Part shown: positions 39,396-48,155 of the stretch, piece by piece | Layout of the letters: every line of letters starts with the position of its first letter | How positions within the stretch are numbered: the first letter of the stretch is position 1 | Assembly: GCF_000503215.1 (NCBI RefSeq) | Contig: NZ_KI628539.1 | Span: 682,001-746,000 of the forward strand | Length of the DNA stretch: 64,000 bases | Direction: 5' to 3' | Origin: Pseudomonas canadensis | Lineage (GTDB): Bacteria; Pseudomonadota; Gammaproteobacteria; Pseudomonadales; Pseudomonadaceae | Notes under the pieces: generated by a model | What the model saw: only the letters and a program-made list of their open reading frames with translations | Told to the model about the DNA's origin: nothing | Database searches by the model: none | Position numbers and translations under genes: made by a program

Positions 39396-40181
39396 TTAAA
39401 AGGCGCCGTCCACCAACACCTGCACGGTGTGCTGCGAACAGCGCTCGATGCGTGCCCGCACGCGATACACCTCGGCAAACAGCAGTGGGTTAAGCACGTC
39501 GTCCGCTGCACCGCTGGCATACAAGCGTCCCTGGCGCAGTACGGCAATATGGTCGGCGAAGCGTGCGGCGAGGTTGATGTCGTGCAGCACCACCACGGCA
39601 ATCAGGTTGTGTTCGCGCACCAAATCGCGCACGCAATCCATGACTTTCAGTTGGTAATTGAGGTCGAGGGCGCTGGTGGGTTCGTCCAGCAGCATCACCT
39701 GCGGGCGACGCGCGATGAGTTGGGCGAGGCTGACCAATTGGCGTTGGCCACCGGAGAGCGTGCTCAACAGTTGATCAGCCAAATGTGCGATTCCAATGCG
39801 TTGCAAGGCGTCGAAGGCTTCACGCAGGCAGGCGTCGCTGGACAACGGGATGCCCTCGACATTCGCTACGCGCAGGGCGGCGATCACGCTTTCCATCACG
39901 CTGAGGCTCAAGCCTGGCGGCAGGTTCTGCGGCATGTAGGTCACGCGCCGCGCGCGCTCGGCGACAGACATGGCCGACAGGTCAAGGTCACCCAATCGTA
40001 CAACGCCTTGCATCTTTTCCAGCCCGGCCACGGCACGCAGCAGGGTGGACTTGCCCGCGCCGTTGGGGCCGATCAGAGCGGTCAGGCTGCCGTGGGGCAG
40101 GGTGGGCAGACTAAGGTCGTGCACGATCTGCCGACGCCCGTAACTCACCTGGGCGTTGTGTACGCTCAAACCTTCGCTCAT
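39396..40181 (-). CDS. Iron-siderophore/hemin ABC transporter ATP-binding protein (FecE type)
   Basis: 261 aa. Walker A GPNGAGKST (38-46), signature LSGGQRQ, Walker B VMLLDEPTSALD. Start overlaps the permease stop by 4 nt. Last gene of the TonB receptor-PiuC-binding protein-permease-ATPase run; its likely role is inner-membrane import of a ferric chelate. Confidence 0.93.
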   Translation of the reverse strand: MSEGLSVHNAQVSYGRRQIVHDLSLPTLPHGSLTALIGPNGAGKSTLLRAVAGLEKMQGVVRLGDLDLSAMSVAERARRVTYMPQNLPPGLSLSVMESVIAALRVANVEGIPLSSDACLREAFDALQRIGIAHLADQLLSTLSGGQRQLVSLAQLIARRPQVMLLDEPTSALDLNYQLKVMDCVRDLVREHNLIAVVVLHDINLAARFADHIAVLRQGRLYASGAADDVLNPLLFAEVYRVRARIERCSQHTVQVLVDGAF

Positions 40182-41236
40182 AACTGCCTCCCCCGCTTAA
40201 ACACCAGCACCACGAAAATCGGCACGCCCACCAACGCGGTGACGATGCCCACCGGCACAATCACGCCGGGCATGATCAACTTGCTGGCAATCGACGACAG
40301 CGACAGCAGCAACGCGCCGGTCAGGGCGCTGGCCGGCAACAGGAAACGTTGATCTTCGCCCACCAGGATCCGCGCGATATGCGGACCGACCAGGCCGATA
40401 AACCCGATTGTGCCCACAAAGGCCACGGCGGTGGCCGACAGCAGGCTGATGCGCAACAGTGAGAAAAACCGCAGGCGCTTCACGTCGACGCCAAAGCTTT
40501 GCGCACGGTCCTCACCCATGCGCAACAGGGTCAGGCGCGGTGCGGCGGCAAAGGAAAACGGCAGCACTACCGCGACCACCAGCGCCAGGATGCCGAGCTT
40601 GTCCCAGTTGGCGCGGGTCACACTGCCCAACGTCCAGAACACCAGCTGTTGCAACACGTCTTCGGTGGCCACCAGTTGCAGCAGCGCCACCACCGCGTTG
40701 CAACTGAACACCAGGGCGATGCCGAACAGCACCAGGCTTTCCACCCCGGCGCCGCGCAAACGCGACATGGCTTGCAGCAAGAACACCGAAGCCGCGGCGA
40801 AGATGAAGGCTGAGAGGGAAATCGCCGTATTGGCCGACACCCACAGCGTCGTCACCGGAAACACAATCACCAGGGACGCGCCCAGCGCTGCGGCCGACGA
40901 CACGCCCAGGGTGAACGGGCTGGCCAGCGGGTTGTTCAGGATCGCCTGCATCTCGGCCCCGGCCAATGACAGCGCGCAGCCCACCAGCACTGCCATGAGT
41001 GCATAGGGTAGGCGCACGTTCCAGATGATTACTTGGTCGGTGGCGCTCAGATGCGACGGGTGCAGGATACCGTCGAGCAAGGCCAGCAGGCCCATACCCG
41101 AGGGGCCGCTGGCAAGGTCCACGAGGATGGCGCACACCAGCGCCGTACCGAGCAGGCCCAGCAGCCAGGCGCGCCGCGCCAACAGGCGACGGTAGCCGTC
41201 GGTGGCGTTGGCAAGGTCGAGGGTTTGAGTGGTCAT
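40178..41236 (-). CDS. Iron-siderophore ABC transporter permease (FecCD/BtuC type)
   Basis: 352 aa from the ATG at 41236 (MTTQTLDLANATDGYRRLLARR), about ten membrane helices. Motifs RLPYALMAVLVGCALSLAGAEMQAILNNPLASPFTLGVSSAA and GFIGLVGPHIARILVGEDQR are typical. Only one permease gene is present, so it would act as a homodimer. The upstream binding-protein frame stays open across 725 nt of this gene in a different frame. Confidence 0.94.
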   Translation of the reverse strand: MTTQTLDLANATDGYRRLLARRAWLLGLLGTALVCAILVDLASGPSGMGLLALLDGILHPSHLSATDQVIIWNVRLPYALMAVLVGCALSLAGAEMQAILNNPLASPFTLGVSSAAALGASLVIVFPVTTLWVSANTAISLSAFIFAAASVFLLQAMSRLRGAGVESLVLFGIALVFSCNAVVALLQLVATEDVLQQLVFWTLGSVTRANWDKLGILALVVAVVLPFSFAAAPRLTLLRMGEDRAQSFGVDVKRLRFFSLLRISLLSATAVAFVGTIGFIGLVGPHIARILVGEDQRFLLPASALTGALLLSLSSIASKLIMPGVIVPVGIVTALVGVPIFVVLVFKRGRQL

Positions 41237-42392
41237 TGGGCTCACACAATTTCGAAAACAATAAAGATCTAAATGTGGGAGCGGGCTTGCTGTCGATCCA
41301 ATAGGCACCCTGCAACGGCATCCCCAGGAATTGCGCGTTGATCTGGTTCATGGTCGCCTGCGGATCCAGCTTGGCGAACAGCTCTGGGTGCACCCATTTG
41401 GCCAACGATTCAATCGCCAGCAGGTTGTACGGTGAGTTATAGAAGTCATGCCACAGGCCGTGGGCATTGCCTTCGCGGATTGCACGAAGATTGGCGAATT
41501 CGGGACGCGCCAATACCCGGTCCAGCGCCTCGTGGGCTTCATCTGCGCCAACACCCGCGCCCAAGATCAAGCCGGGCTTGCGGTTGCCGGTGGCTATATA
41601 CACATCCGGGTCGGCCTTGAGCGCGTATTCGACGCTGATATCGCCCAGCGCACCCGGCACCACGCCAGCCGCGATATTGCGCCCGCCGACCAGTGCGATC
41701 AGTTCGCCCATGCCACTCTTGCCGGTGGTATGCCCCGGCGCTTGCCAAACGCCGGCCAGCAGTTCGAGGAACACACTCGGGCGCGGCCCCGCCGGCAAGG
41801 TGGCGACCGCATCGGTGATCACCTTGATGTGCTGGTCATAGAAGCCCAGGAACGCCTTGGCCTGGGCTTCACGCCCCAATGCCTGGCCCAGCGCAGTCAT
41901 GCTGGTGTGAGTGCCCTGCACCGGGTTGATGCGGAAGTCGACGAACACCACCGGAATGCCCGCCTTGGCCAGCACATCGGCGACCGGACTGTGTTCGGTG
42001 GGGCCGTGACCGGAAATGCTGAACACTGCCAGGTCAGGTTTCAGCGAAAGGATTTCCTCGGCGCTGACGCTTTGTTCCGACGCTTGCCCGATCAGCGGGA
42101 TGTCTTTCACTATGGGAAATTTCGCCACGTAGGCGTTGTAGGTGTGTTGGTCGAGCAGGCGCAAATCATTCTGCCAGCCGACGATGCGCTGGAAGGGCGC
42201 GTCCTTGTCCAGCAACGCAAACGCCGAAATCAGCCGGCCTTCACCTAGGACAACGCGCTTTACGGTGTCCGCCACTTCGACCTTGCGGCCCAGTACGTCG
42301 GTGACTTCATGGGCGGCAGCGGATTCAGCGTGGCCAAGGACCAGGGCGCCGAACAGCACACCCAGCTTGAGCAGGTGACGAGGTTTCAACAT
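40512..42392 (-). CDS. Iron-siderophore ABC transporter substrate-binding protein with abnormal 3' read-through extension
   Basis: From the ATG at 42392 (MLKPRHLLKLGVLFGALVLG, signal peptide) a FecB/BtuF-type binding protein runs to about residue 368 (...GAYWIDS, position 41289), the normal family length. No stop codon follows. The frame enters a half-REP (41274-41291), continues through the gap, and stays open as a Gly/Arg/Ala-rich sequence for about 258 residues, stopping at 40512 inside the permease gene in another frame. The extension does not look like protein and is best seen as stop-codon loss. Binding-protein features are EEILSLKPDLAVF and AGIPVVFVDFR. Confidence 0.8.
   Translation of the reverse strand: MLKPRHLLKLGVLFGALVLGHAESAAAHEVTDVLGRKVEVADTVKRVVLGEGRLISAFALLDKDAPFQRIVGWQNDLRLLDQHTYNAYVAKFPIVKDIPLIGQASEQSVSAEEILSLKPDLAVFSISGHGPTEHSPVADVLAKAGIPVVFVDFRINPVQGTHTSMTALGQALGREAQAKAFLGFYDQHIKVITDAVATLPAGPRPSVFLELLAGVWQAPGHTTGKSGMGELIALVGGRNIAAGVVPGALGDISVEYALKADPDVYIATGNRKPGLILGAGVGADEAHEALDRVLARPEFANLRAIREGNAHGLWHDFYNSPYNLLAIESLAKWVHPELFAKLDPQATMNQINAQFLGMPLQGAYWIDSKPAPTFRSLLFSKLCEPNDHSNPRPCQRHRRLPSPVGAARLAAGPARYGAGVRHPRGPCQRPLGYGPAGLARRYPAPVASERHRPSNHLERAPTLCTHGSAGGLRAVIGRGRDAGDPEQPAGQPVHPGRVVGRSAGRVPGDCVSGDDAVGVGQYGDFPLSLHLRRGFGVLAASHVAFARRRGGKPGAVRHRPGVQLQRGGGAAATGGHRRRVATAGVLDVGQCDPRQLGQARHPGAGGRGSAAVFLCRRTAPDPVAHG
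41274..41291. repeat. Half-REP at the 3' end of the binding-protein gene
   Basis: TGTGGGAGCGGGCTTGCT matches one REP arm start exactly; the sequence then diverges and there is no partner arm. It lies in the 57-nt space between the conserved end of the binding protein and the permease start. Confidence 0.75.
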
Positions 42393-42420
42393 GGCAGGGA
42401 CTCCAGGTGCAGGCGGCGCA

Positions 42421-43101
42421 TCAGACATCGCTCCAGCGCCGCAACAGGTTGTGGTAGGCGCCGCTCAGTTGCAGCAGCGCGTGGTGGTCGGCGTTTTGGG
42501 CGGTGAGGGTCTGGATGGCGACGTCCATGTCCAATAGCAACTGGCGCTGGCTGTCTTCGCGCACCAGGCTTTCGATCCAGAAAAAACTCGCGATGCGTTC
42601 ACCGCGCGTCACCGGGTTGATCTTGTGCAAGCTGCTGCCGGGGTAGATCAGCAGGTGACCGGCGGGCAGCTTCACCGCGTGCTCGCCGAAGGTGTCGCGG
42701 ATCACCAGTTCACCGCCGTCGTAGCTGGCCGGGTCGGCCAGGAACAGCGTGGCGGAGATGTCGGTGCGCACCCGTTCGCGCACGCCCTTGATGCCGCGAA
42801 TGGCGTTGTCGATATGCCAGTCGAAGGCTTCACCACCGCTGTAGCGGTTGAACAGCGGCGGGTAAATGCGCTTGGGCAAGGCCGCCGACATGAACAGCGC
42901 GTTGTCCGACAGCCGCGCCAGAATCTGCTCACCGATGCGCAGGGCCATCGGTGAATCTTCCGTCAGTTGCCGGTTGTTTTTCGCCATGGCCGAGCGCTGT
43001 CCGGCGGTCACCTTGCCGTCAACCCAGGGCTGATCGAGCAAGGCGGCCACGGTGGTGTCGACTTCGCTGGCACTGAGCAATGCCGGGATTTCGATCAGCA
43101 C
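42421..43101 (-). CDS. Fe(II)/2-oxoglutarate-dependent hydroxylase, PiuC/PKHX type
   Basis: 226 aa. Iron ligands His96 and Asp98 in FDWHIDNA, His159 in GSSLHKINPVTRGER; the Arg169 after it should bind 2-oxoglutarate. PiuC homologues are encoded next to TonB-dependent siderophore receptors and are iron-regulated; the substrate is unknown. Only 3 nt separate it from the receptor stop. Confidence 0.93.
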   Translation of the reverse strand: MLIEIPALLSASEVDTTVAALLDQPWVDGKVTAGQRSAMAKNNRQLTEDSPMALRIGEQILARLSDNALFMSAALPKRIYPPLFNRYSGGEAFDWHIDNAIRGIKGVRERVRTDISATLFLADPASYDGGELVIRDTFGEHAVKLPAGHLLIYPGSSLHKINPVTRGERIASFFWIESLVREDSQRQLLLDMDVAIQTLTAQNADHHALLQLSGAYHNLLRRWSDV

Positions 43102-43104
43102 GGT

Positions 43105-45486
43105 TCAGAACTCATAGTCGACGCTGGCGGTGAGGGTGCGCCCGGCACCTGGGATGCCGTAGAGCTGGAAGCCGTCGAGGGACGCGCCGACCTGGCTGTA
43201 GTAGAACTTGTTGAACACGTTGTTGAGGTTGAGGTTGACCGTGGTGTCCTTGTTCACCTTGTATTGCGCGGCCAGGTTGCTCAGCCAGTAGCCGGGGGCT
43301 TTTTCGTGGTCGCGGGTGTAGATCGCATACACGCCGGACGGGCCGTTGGCGTAGCTGCTGTTGTTGTTCAAGCCGCCGACGTATTTGTTGTCGGTGTAAC
43401 GGCGGCGGCCCACGTATTGCTCGCCGTAGCTGAGGCTCAGGGCGTCAGTGACGGCGTAGGTGGTCCACAGGTTGGCGGTCAGGTCAGGCACGTTCTTGGC
43501 TTCGGCGCCCTTGTTGATGCCTTTGGTCTGGGTGCTCTTGAGTGCCGAAAAACCACTGTAGGCAGTCCAGCGCGGGGTGATATTGCCTTGCAGGCCCAGT
43601 TCGATGCCGTCTACACGCTTGGCGGGCAACGCGCGTACCGGGGCGGATTCGCCGTCCTGGTATTCCCAGGCATTGTCCAGTTCGGTGCGGAAGATCGCTG
43701 CTGTGACGTTGAGCATATCGTGGGCAATGTCCCACTTGGTGCCCAGTTCATAGGTCTTGGACTTGGCCGGGCTGTAGTTGCTGGTGCTGGCCGCGCCGTA
43801 GATCTGGTTGTTGGTCGACGCGCCCAGTGCCGACGGCTGCGCCGCCTCGCTGTAGGACACGTAGAGGCTGCCGTTGGGCAATGGCTTGAACACCGCGCCG
43901 ACCCGGCCGCTGACGGCACCGTCGGTGCTGCTGATTGTCGCCTGGCCGCGTTGGCTGGTTTGTGCGCGCCAGTTGTCATAGCGCAGCGACCCCAGCACTT
44001 GCCACTGATCGCTGAGGGTGATGGTGTCGCCCAGGTAGATCCCGGCGTTGTCGATCACTGAGCGCGGGTCGCCTTCGCCTTTGGTCACGTAGGTGCTGGC
44101 GAAGCTGTGGCTGGGGTCGTTCATGTCGAACAGCATGTTGCCAGCCGGCACCTTGGCGTTGCGTTTCAGGCCGCCGTAAGTCTCGTGATAGAACTCCAAG
44201 CCGCTGACCACGGCGTGCTGCAGGCTGCCGGTGGTGAGGTTGAAGTTGAAGTCGGTCTGGTTGTCGAGGATGGTGTAGCGCTTGGACAGGCCGAAGTCGC
44301 TGCCGCGCAGGATGCCGTAGGCGGTGTTGCTGTTGTTCACATAGTCGGTGTAGGCATTCACCGTGCTGCCCGGCACTTGGCTGATCGGTCCTACACCGGT
44401 GTAGCCCAAGGTCGCACAACGGGTGCCAGTGCAGGTCTTCTGGCCGTTGGCGTTGGCGGCGAAGAAGCGCGCCGGGGAAAGCACGGCAAAATTGTCGCTG
44501 CGCTCCCAACGCGTCTGGTTGCGCAGGTTGGCGTCATTCCAGTCGAAGTCATGCTCGAAGCGCGCCGTGAGCGAAGTGGTTTTGTTCTCTTGGGTGTAGA
44601 GGCTCGAGTCGCCGTACCAGTTGGAGCGCTTCACGCCGGGCATGCGATCGCCGTTCGTCCCACGCTGAATCGGCACGCCGCCGTCCGGGGTGTTGGTGTC
44701 TTTCTGGTAGAAGGTGTCGACGAAGAAGCGCGTGTCGGTGCCCAAGCCAAAGCCGAACGAGGTGCCAATGCCCCAGCGGTCGTAGTCCACGTCGTCACGT
44801 TCGGCCACCTGGTTGTAGTGCTTCATCAGGTTGACGCGTACGGCGGTGGTGTCGTTCAGCTGCTTGTTAAGGTCGGCCGTGAGGCGGCGGTAGCTGTCGG
44901 TGCCGATCCCGGCCGAGACTTTGTTGGCATCGCCCAGGTGCGCTTCCTTGCTGACCAGGTTGACGCTGCCACCCACGGCGGACACTCCGGACTCGATGGA
45001 CCCGGTGCCCTTGAACACTTCCGCCTGTTGCAGGTTGAAGGTGTCGGTACGCGTGGACATACCCGCATCGCGCACGCCGTCGACGGTCAGGCTTTGCTCG
45101 GAAGAAAACCCGCGAATCGAAAACAGGTCGCCCCACCCCAGGTTGCCCTCGCCAGACATGAAGGTAATCCCCGGCACGTTGCGCAACACTTCCTGCAAGG
45201 TCTGCGCGTTCTGCTCCTTGAGCACCTGCTGCGGCACGATGGTCACGCTTTGCGGGGCGTCCAGCAGCGGTTGGCTGATTTTTGCCGAGGTCACCCGGTC
45301 CACTTTGAAAGTGGAGGTGGCTTCACCATCGACCTTGATTTCCGGCAGGCTCAGCACCGAATCGTTGGACTTGGCCGGTGGCGCATCGGCAAAGGCAATC
45401 GGGGCGACGCTGCCGGCAGCCAGCAGGCCGAACATCGGTGCCAGAGTGGTGTGCAGCGTGTGGCTGCGAGATGTGGGCGATGACAT
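43105..45486 (-). CDS. TonB-dependent catecholate siderophore receptor (Fiu/PiuA type)
   Basis: 793 aa from the ATG at 45486. Signal peptide, plug domain (LPEIKVDGEATS ... GVSAVGGSVNLVSK), and a beta-barrel ending in ASVDYEF with a terminal Phe for outer-membrane insertion. The Fiu/PiuA subfamily imports monomeric catecholates and siderophore-mimic drugs; that subfamily call rests on overall similarity and the PiuC neighbour. A Fur box lies 20-40 nt upstream. A divergent two-component system begins about 200 nt upstream. Confidence 0.93.
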   Translation of the reverse strand: MSSPTSRSHTLHTTLAPMFGLLAAGSVAPIAFADAPPAKSNDSVLSLPEIKVDGEATSTFKVDRVTSAKISQPLLDAPQSVTIVPQQVLKEQNAQTLQEVLRNVPGITFMSGEGNLGWGDLFSIRGFSSEQSLTVDGVRDAGMSTRTDTFNLQQAEVFKGTGSIESGVSAVGGSVNLVSKEAHLGDANKVSAGIGTDSYRRLTADLNKQLNDTTAVRVNLMKHYNQVAERDDVDYDRWGIGTSFGFGLGTDTRFFVDTFYQKDTNTPDGGVPIQRGTNGDRMPGVKRSNWYGDSSLYTQENKTTSLTARFEHDFDWNDANLRNQTRWERSDNFAVLSPARFFAANANGQKTCTGTRCATLGYTGVGPISQVPGSTVNAYTDYVNNSNTAYGILRGSDFGLSKRYTILDNQTDFNFNLTTGSLQHAVVSGLEFYHETYGGLKRNAKVPAGNMLFDMNDPSHSFASTYVTKGEGDPRSVIDNAGIYLGDTITLSDQWQVLGSLRYDNWRAQTSQRGQATISSTDGAVSGRVGAVFKPLPNGSLYVSYSEAAQPSALGASTNNQIYGAASTSNYSPAKSKTYELGTKWDIAHDMLNVTAAIFRTELDNAWEYQDGESAPVRALPAKRVDGIELGLQGNITPRWTAYSGFSALKSTQTKGINKGAEAKNVPDLTANLWTTYAVTDALSLSYGEQYVGRRRYTDNKYVGGLNNNSSYANGPSGVYAIYTRDHEKAPGYWLSNLAAQYKVNKDTTVNLNLNNVFNKFYYSQVGASLDGFQLYGIPGAGRTLTASVDYEF

Positions 45487-45504
45487 GGGCAACTTCCGAG
45501 TCTA

Positions 45505-45523
45505 AATTACAATTACTCTCATT
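45505..45523 (-). promoter_or_regulatory. Fur box in the TonB receptor promoter
   Basis: The - strand reads AATGAGAGTAATTGTAATT, 15 of 19 positions matching the strong Fur box AATGAGAATGATTATCATT. Its position 19-37 nt upstream of the receptor start predicts repression by Fur under iron-replete conditions of the whole five-gene run. Confidence 0.7.
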
Positions 45524-45684
45524 TAGGTTCGGTAGTCTAAAGAGCGTTTTCCCCTGCCATACCCCAGGTTTGTATCGCTGATGCGTGATTATGGTTTCCT
45601 ACAACATTCCATTACATTTGCCTGCACGGCTGGCTGAACTTTCGGCTATTTGCTGCGTTTCATTGTTTTTCGGATTGACTGCCC

Positions 45685-46395
45685 ATGGCCAAGCAAGACC
45701 ACCTGCTGATCGTTGATGACGATCCGCAAATCCGCCAGTTGCTCTGCGACTACTTGAGCGACGCCGGCTTCCAGGTCTCCACTGCGGCCGACGGCAAGGA
45801 AATGCGCCGCCGCCTGGCGCTGAATGTCATCGACCTGATCGTCCTCGACCTGATGCTGCCCGGTGAAGACGGCTTGAGCCTGTGCCGCGAACTGCGGGTG
45901 AACTCCAACACGCCGGTGGTGATGCTCACGGCAAAAGGCTCGTTGATCGACCGCATCGTCGGCCTGGAAATCGGCGCCGACGACTATCTGCCCAAACCGT
46001 TTGACCCGCGTGAGCTGCTGGTGCGGATCAAGGTGGTGTTGCGCCGGGTGCAGAGCTTTCCCGACCGCGCGCGCCTGGATGAAGCGCCGAGCATCCGTTT
46101 CGCCGGCTGGCAGCTCGACACGCGGGCGCGGCAGTTACTGTCGCCGGAGGGTGTGGTGGTCAGCCTGGGCAACTCCGATTACCGCGTGTTGCGCCTGCTG
46201 TTGCAGCACCCCAATCGCCCGCTGAGCCGCGACTTCCTGCTCAATCACGTGTTCGACAAGGACAGCACGCCGTTCGACCGTTCCATCGATGTGTGTGTCA
46301 GCCGCCTGCGCTCGCAACTGCCGGCGGGGCTGATCAAGACCGTGCGCAACGAAGGCTACATGCTCACCGCCGATGATGTGGTACTGGAATCGTGA
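45685..46395 (+). CDS. Two-component response regulator, OmpR family
   Basis: 236 aa. Receiver domain with phospho-acceptor Asp55 (LIVLDLMLPGEDG), Thr (MLTAKG) and Lys in YLPKPFDP; C-terminal winged helix (LLSPEGVVVSLGNSDYRVLRLLLQHPNRPLSRDFLL). Divergent from the catecholate receptor with 198 nt between; it resembles PirR by position next to such a receptor, so it may control the iron genes, which is inference. Overlaps the kinase start. Confidence 0.94.
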   Translation: MAKQDHLLIVDDDPQIRQLLCDYLSDAGFQVSTAADGKEMRRRLALNVIDLIVLDLMLPGEDGLSLCRELRVNSNTPVVMLTAKGSLIDRIVGLEIGADDYLPKPFDPRELLVRIKVVLRRVQSFPDRARLDEAPSIRFAGWQLDTRARQLLSPEGVVVSLGNSDYRVLRLLLQHPNRPLSRDFLLNHVFDKDSTPFDRSIDVCVSRLRSQLPAGLIKTVRNEGYMLTADDVVLES

Positions 46396-47777
46396 GACTG
46401 CTGCCGCGTTCGCTGTTCGGGCGGTTGGTGCTGATTTTGGTCAGCGGCATGCTCGCGGCGCAGGCGCTGACCAGCAGCATCTGGTACGACCGGCGCCATG
46501 GGCAGGTGCTGGAAATCCCTGCGCGCTTGATCGCCACGCGCCTGGCGGACGTGGTGCGGCTGGTGCACAGCGACCCGCAACAGGCGGACCTGCTGATCAA
46601 GCTGCTCGACACGCCGACCTTCCGCCTGACCGTCAGCGACCAGGCGAGTAATACGCCCAGCACGCTTCACGACAGCGACCGGCCCACCGAACGGTTGATC
46701 AAGAAGGTATTGTCGGAAAAAACCGGTTACGCCCAGACGCTGATCCTGTTGCGCCTGTCGCTGGTGGATGGCGAAGGGCACACCGCCGGGCTGTCGACCC
46801 TGCTGGGTTCCAAACCGGTGGTGGGGCAGTTTCTGATCGACCTGCGCCTGCCCGACGGCCGCTGGTTGCAGGTGGATGCCAGCGAGGAACAGGGCTGGAC
46901 CAGCACCTCACCGCTGGACCTGGTGTTCGATTACGTCATGCGCATTTATTTGCTGCGGGTACTGGTATTGGTGCTGATTGCTCTGGTGGCGGTGCGCCTG
47001 GCGATCCGCCCGCTCAACGCGTTGGCCAAGGCGGCCGAAGCCCTGGGCCGGGATATCCAGCGTCCGCCATTGTCGGTGGATGGCCCTACCGAAGTGCGCC
47101 GTGCTGCCCAGGCCTTCAATGCCATGCAACAGCGGCTGATCGCCAACATTGCCGAGCGCACGCGGTTTCTTGCGGCCATTTCCCACGACCTGCGTTCACC
47201 GATCACACGCCTGCGCCTGCGCACCGAGATGCTCGAGGACAACCGCACTAAGGAGCGTTTTCGCAGTGACCTGGAGGAAATGGAGCACATGGTCTCCAGC
47301 ACCTTGGATTTTGTCAGCAGTGGCGAAATCAACGAGGCGCGACAGAACATCGATATCAATGCGTTGTTGCAGAGTCTGCAAGCGGACCTGCAAGACGTGG
47401 GCGAGAACGTGGTGATTGAAGGCCGGGCCAAACAGCCACTGCCAGGGTACGCCCGCAGCCTCAAGCGGTGTGTGCAGAACTTGCTGGAAAACGCGGTGCG
47501 TTATGGCAGTGAGGTGGTGGTTCGGGTGGAGGACCAGGCGGATAGCTTGAGAATTCTCATCAGCGACCGAGGGCCGGGGATTCCCCAGGCACAGCTGGAA
47601 CAGGTGATGGAGCCGTTCTACCGGGTGGAAGGCTCACGCAATGCCGAGACCGGCGGGTATGGCTTGGGGTTGAGCATCGCTCACACCATCGCCAAGGCGC
47701 ATGACGGGCGGTTGAGGTTGCGTAATCGGGAGGGAGGAGGGCTGGAAGTGGAGCTGCAGTTCCAACGCCGATCCTGA
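46392..47777 (+). CDS. Two-component sensor histidine kinase
   Basis: 461 aa from a GTG overlapping the regulator's TGA (GTGA). Two membrane helices (about residues 10-28 and 184-205) enclose a periplasmic sensor region; then a HAMP domain, phospho-acceptor His265 in AAISHDLRSP, N-box NLLENAVRYG, and ATP lid DRGPGIP ... GGYGLGLSI. The signal is unknown; the periplasmic loop of about 150 residues could sense a ligand. Together with the regulator it forms one operon. Confidence 0.94.
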   Translation: MRLLPRSLFGRLVLILVSGMLAAQALTSSIWYDRRHGQVLEIPARLIATRLADVVRLVHSDPQQADLLIKLLDTPTFRLTVSDQASNTPSTLHDSDRPTERLIKKVLSEKTGYAQTLILLRLSLVDGEGHTAGLSTLLGSKPVVGQFLIDLRLPDGRWLQVDASEEQGWTSTSPLDLVFDYVMRIYLLRVLVLVLIALVAVRLAIRPLNALAKAAEALGRDIQRPPLSVDGPTEVRRAAQAFNAMQQRLIANIAERTRFLAAISHDLRSPITRLRLRTEMLEDNRTKERFRSDLEEMEHMVSSTLDFVSSGEINEARQNIDINALLQSLQADLQDVGENVVIEGRAKQPLPGYARSLKRCVQNLLENAVRYGSEVVVRVEDQADSLRILISDRGPGIPQAQLEQVMEPFYRVEGSRNAETGGYGLGLSIAHTIAKAHDGRLRLRNREGGGLEVELQFQRRS

Positions 47778-47797
47778 GGCTCGCGCAGGGGGGGTAT

Positions 47798-47930
47798 GTA
47801 GTGAGCGGGCTTGTCCCGCGCTGGGCTGCGCAGCGGCCCCATTAAGGCCGCGGCAGTATTACAGATACAACGCGTTGTCAGTTTTTAGGGTTGCTTCGCA
47901 GCCCCGCGCGGGACAAGCCCGCTCACCACA
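47798..47930. repeat. Paired REP element (GTAGTGAGCGGGCTTGTCCCGCG type)
   Basis: Left arm starts TGTAGTGAGCGGGCTTGTCC; right arm ends GGCTCACCACA-like (GCTCACCACA at 47921-47930). A further partial copy (AACAAGCCCGCCAC) follows to 47944. It separates the kinase from the convergent SEC-C gene. Confidence 0.88.
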
Positions 47931-47954
47931 ACAAGCCCGCCACAGGTTGGGGCA

Positions 47955-48155
47955 TCAAGCCCCGTGGCACTTCTTGAATTTCTTCTCGCTGCCGCACGGG
48001 CAAGGATCATTGCGACCCACGTCCTTCAAGGCATTGCGCACCGGCTCCTGGTGAGCGTGGCCGCAGTTCGGGCCGTGGACATGGCCGTGGTCGTGATCAT
48101 GGTGATCGTGATCGTGGTTGCAGTCAGGACCATGGACATGGGGTTGCTGAGTCAT
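47955..48155 (-). CDS. Small His-rich SEC-C motif protein
   Basis: 66 aa. The N-terminal half is a His/Asp-rich metal-binding run (HDHDHHDHDHGHVHG and two C..H pairs); the C-terminal half is a SEC-C zinc motif PCPCGSEKKFKKCHG (Cys52, Cys54, Cys63, His64), known from SecA and YchJ as a metal and protein-binding module. Its ATG overlaps the upstream lipoprotein stop by 4 nt. Metal storage or chaperone function is inference. Confidence 0.9.
   Translation of the reverse strand: MTQQPHVHGPDCNHDHDHHDHDHGHVHGPNCGHAHQEPVRNALKDVGRNDPCPCGSEKKFKKCHGA

Noticed and set aside
44107..45483. 458-codon open frame on the + strand opposite the TonB receptor
   Set aside because: Shadow of the receptor gene, which has a full plug and barrel with a terminal Phe.
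47798..47944. Short spaced repeats considered as a CRISPR array
   Set aside because: They are inverted REP arms, not direct repeats with unique spacers, and no cas gene is near.
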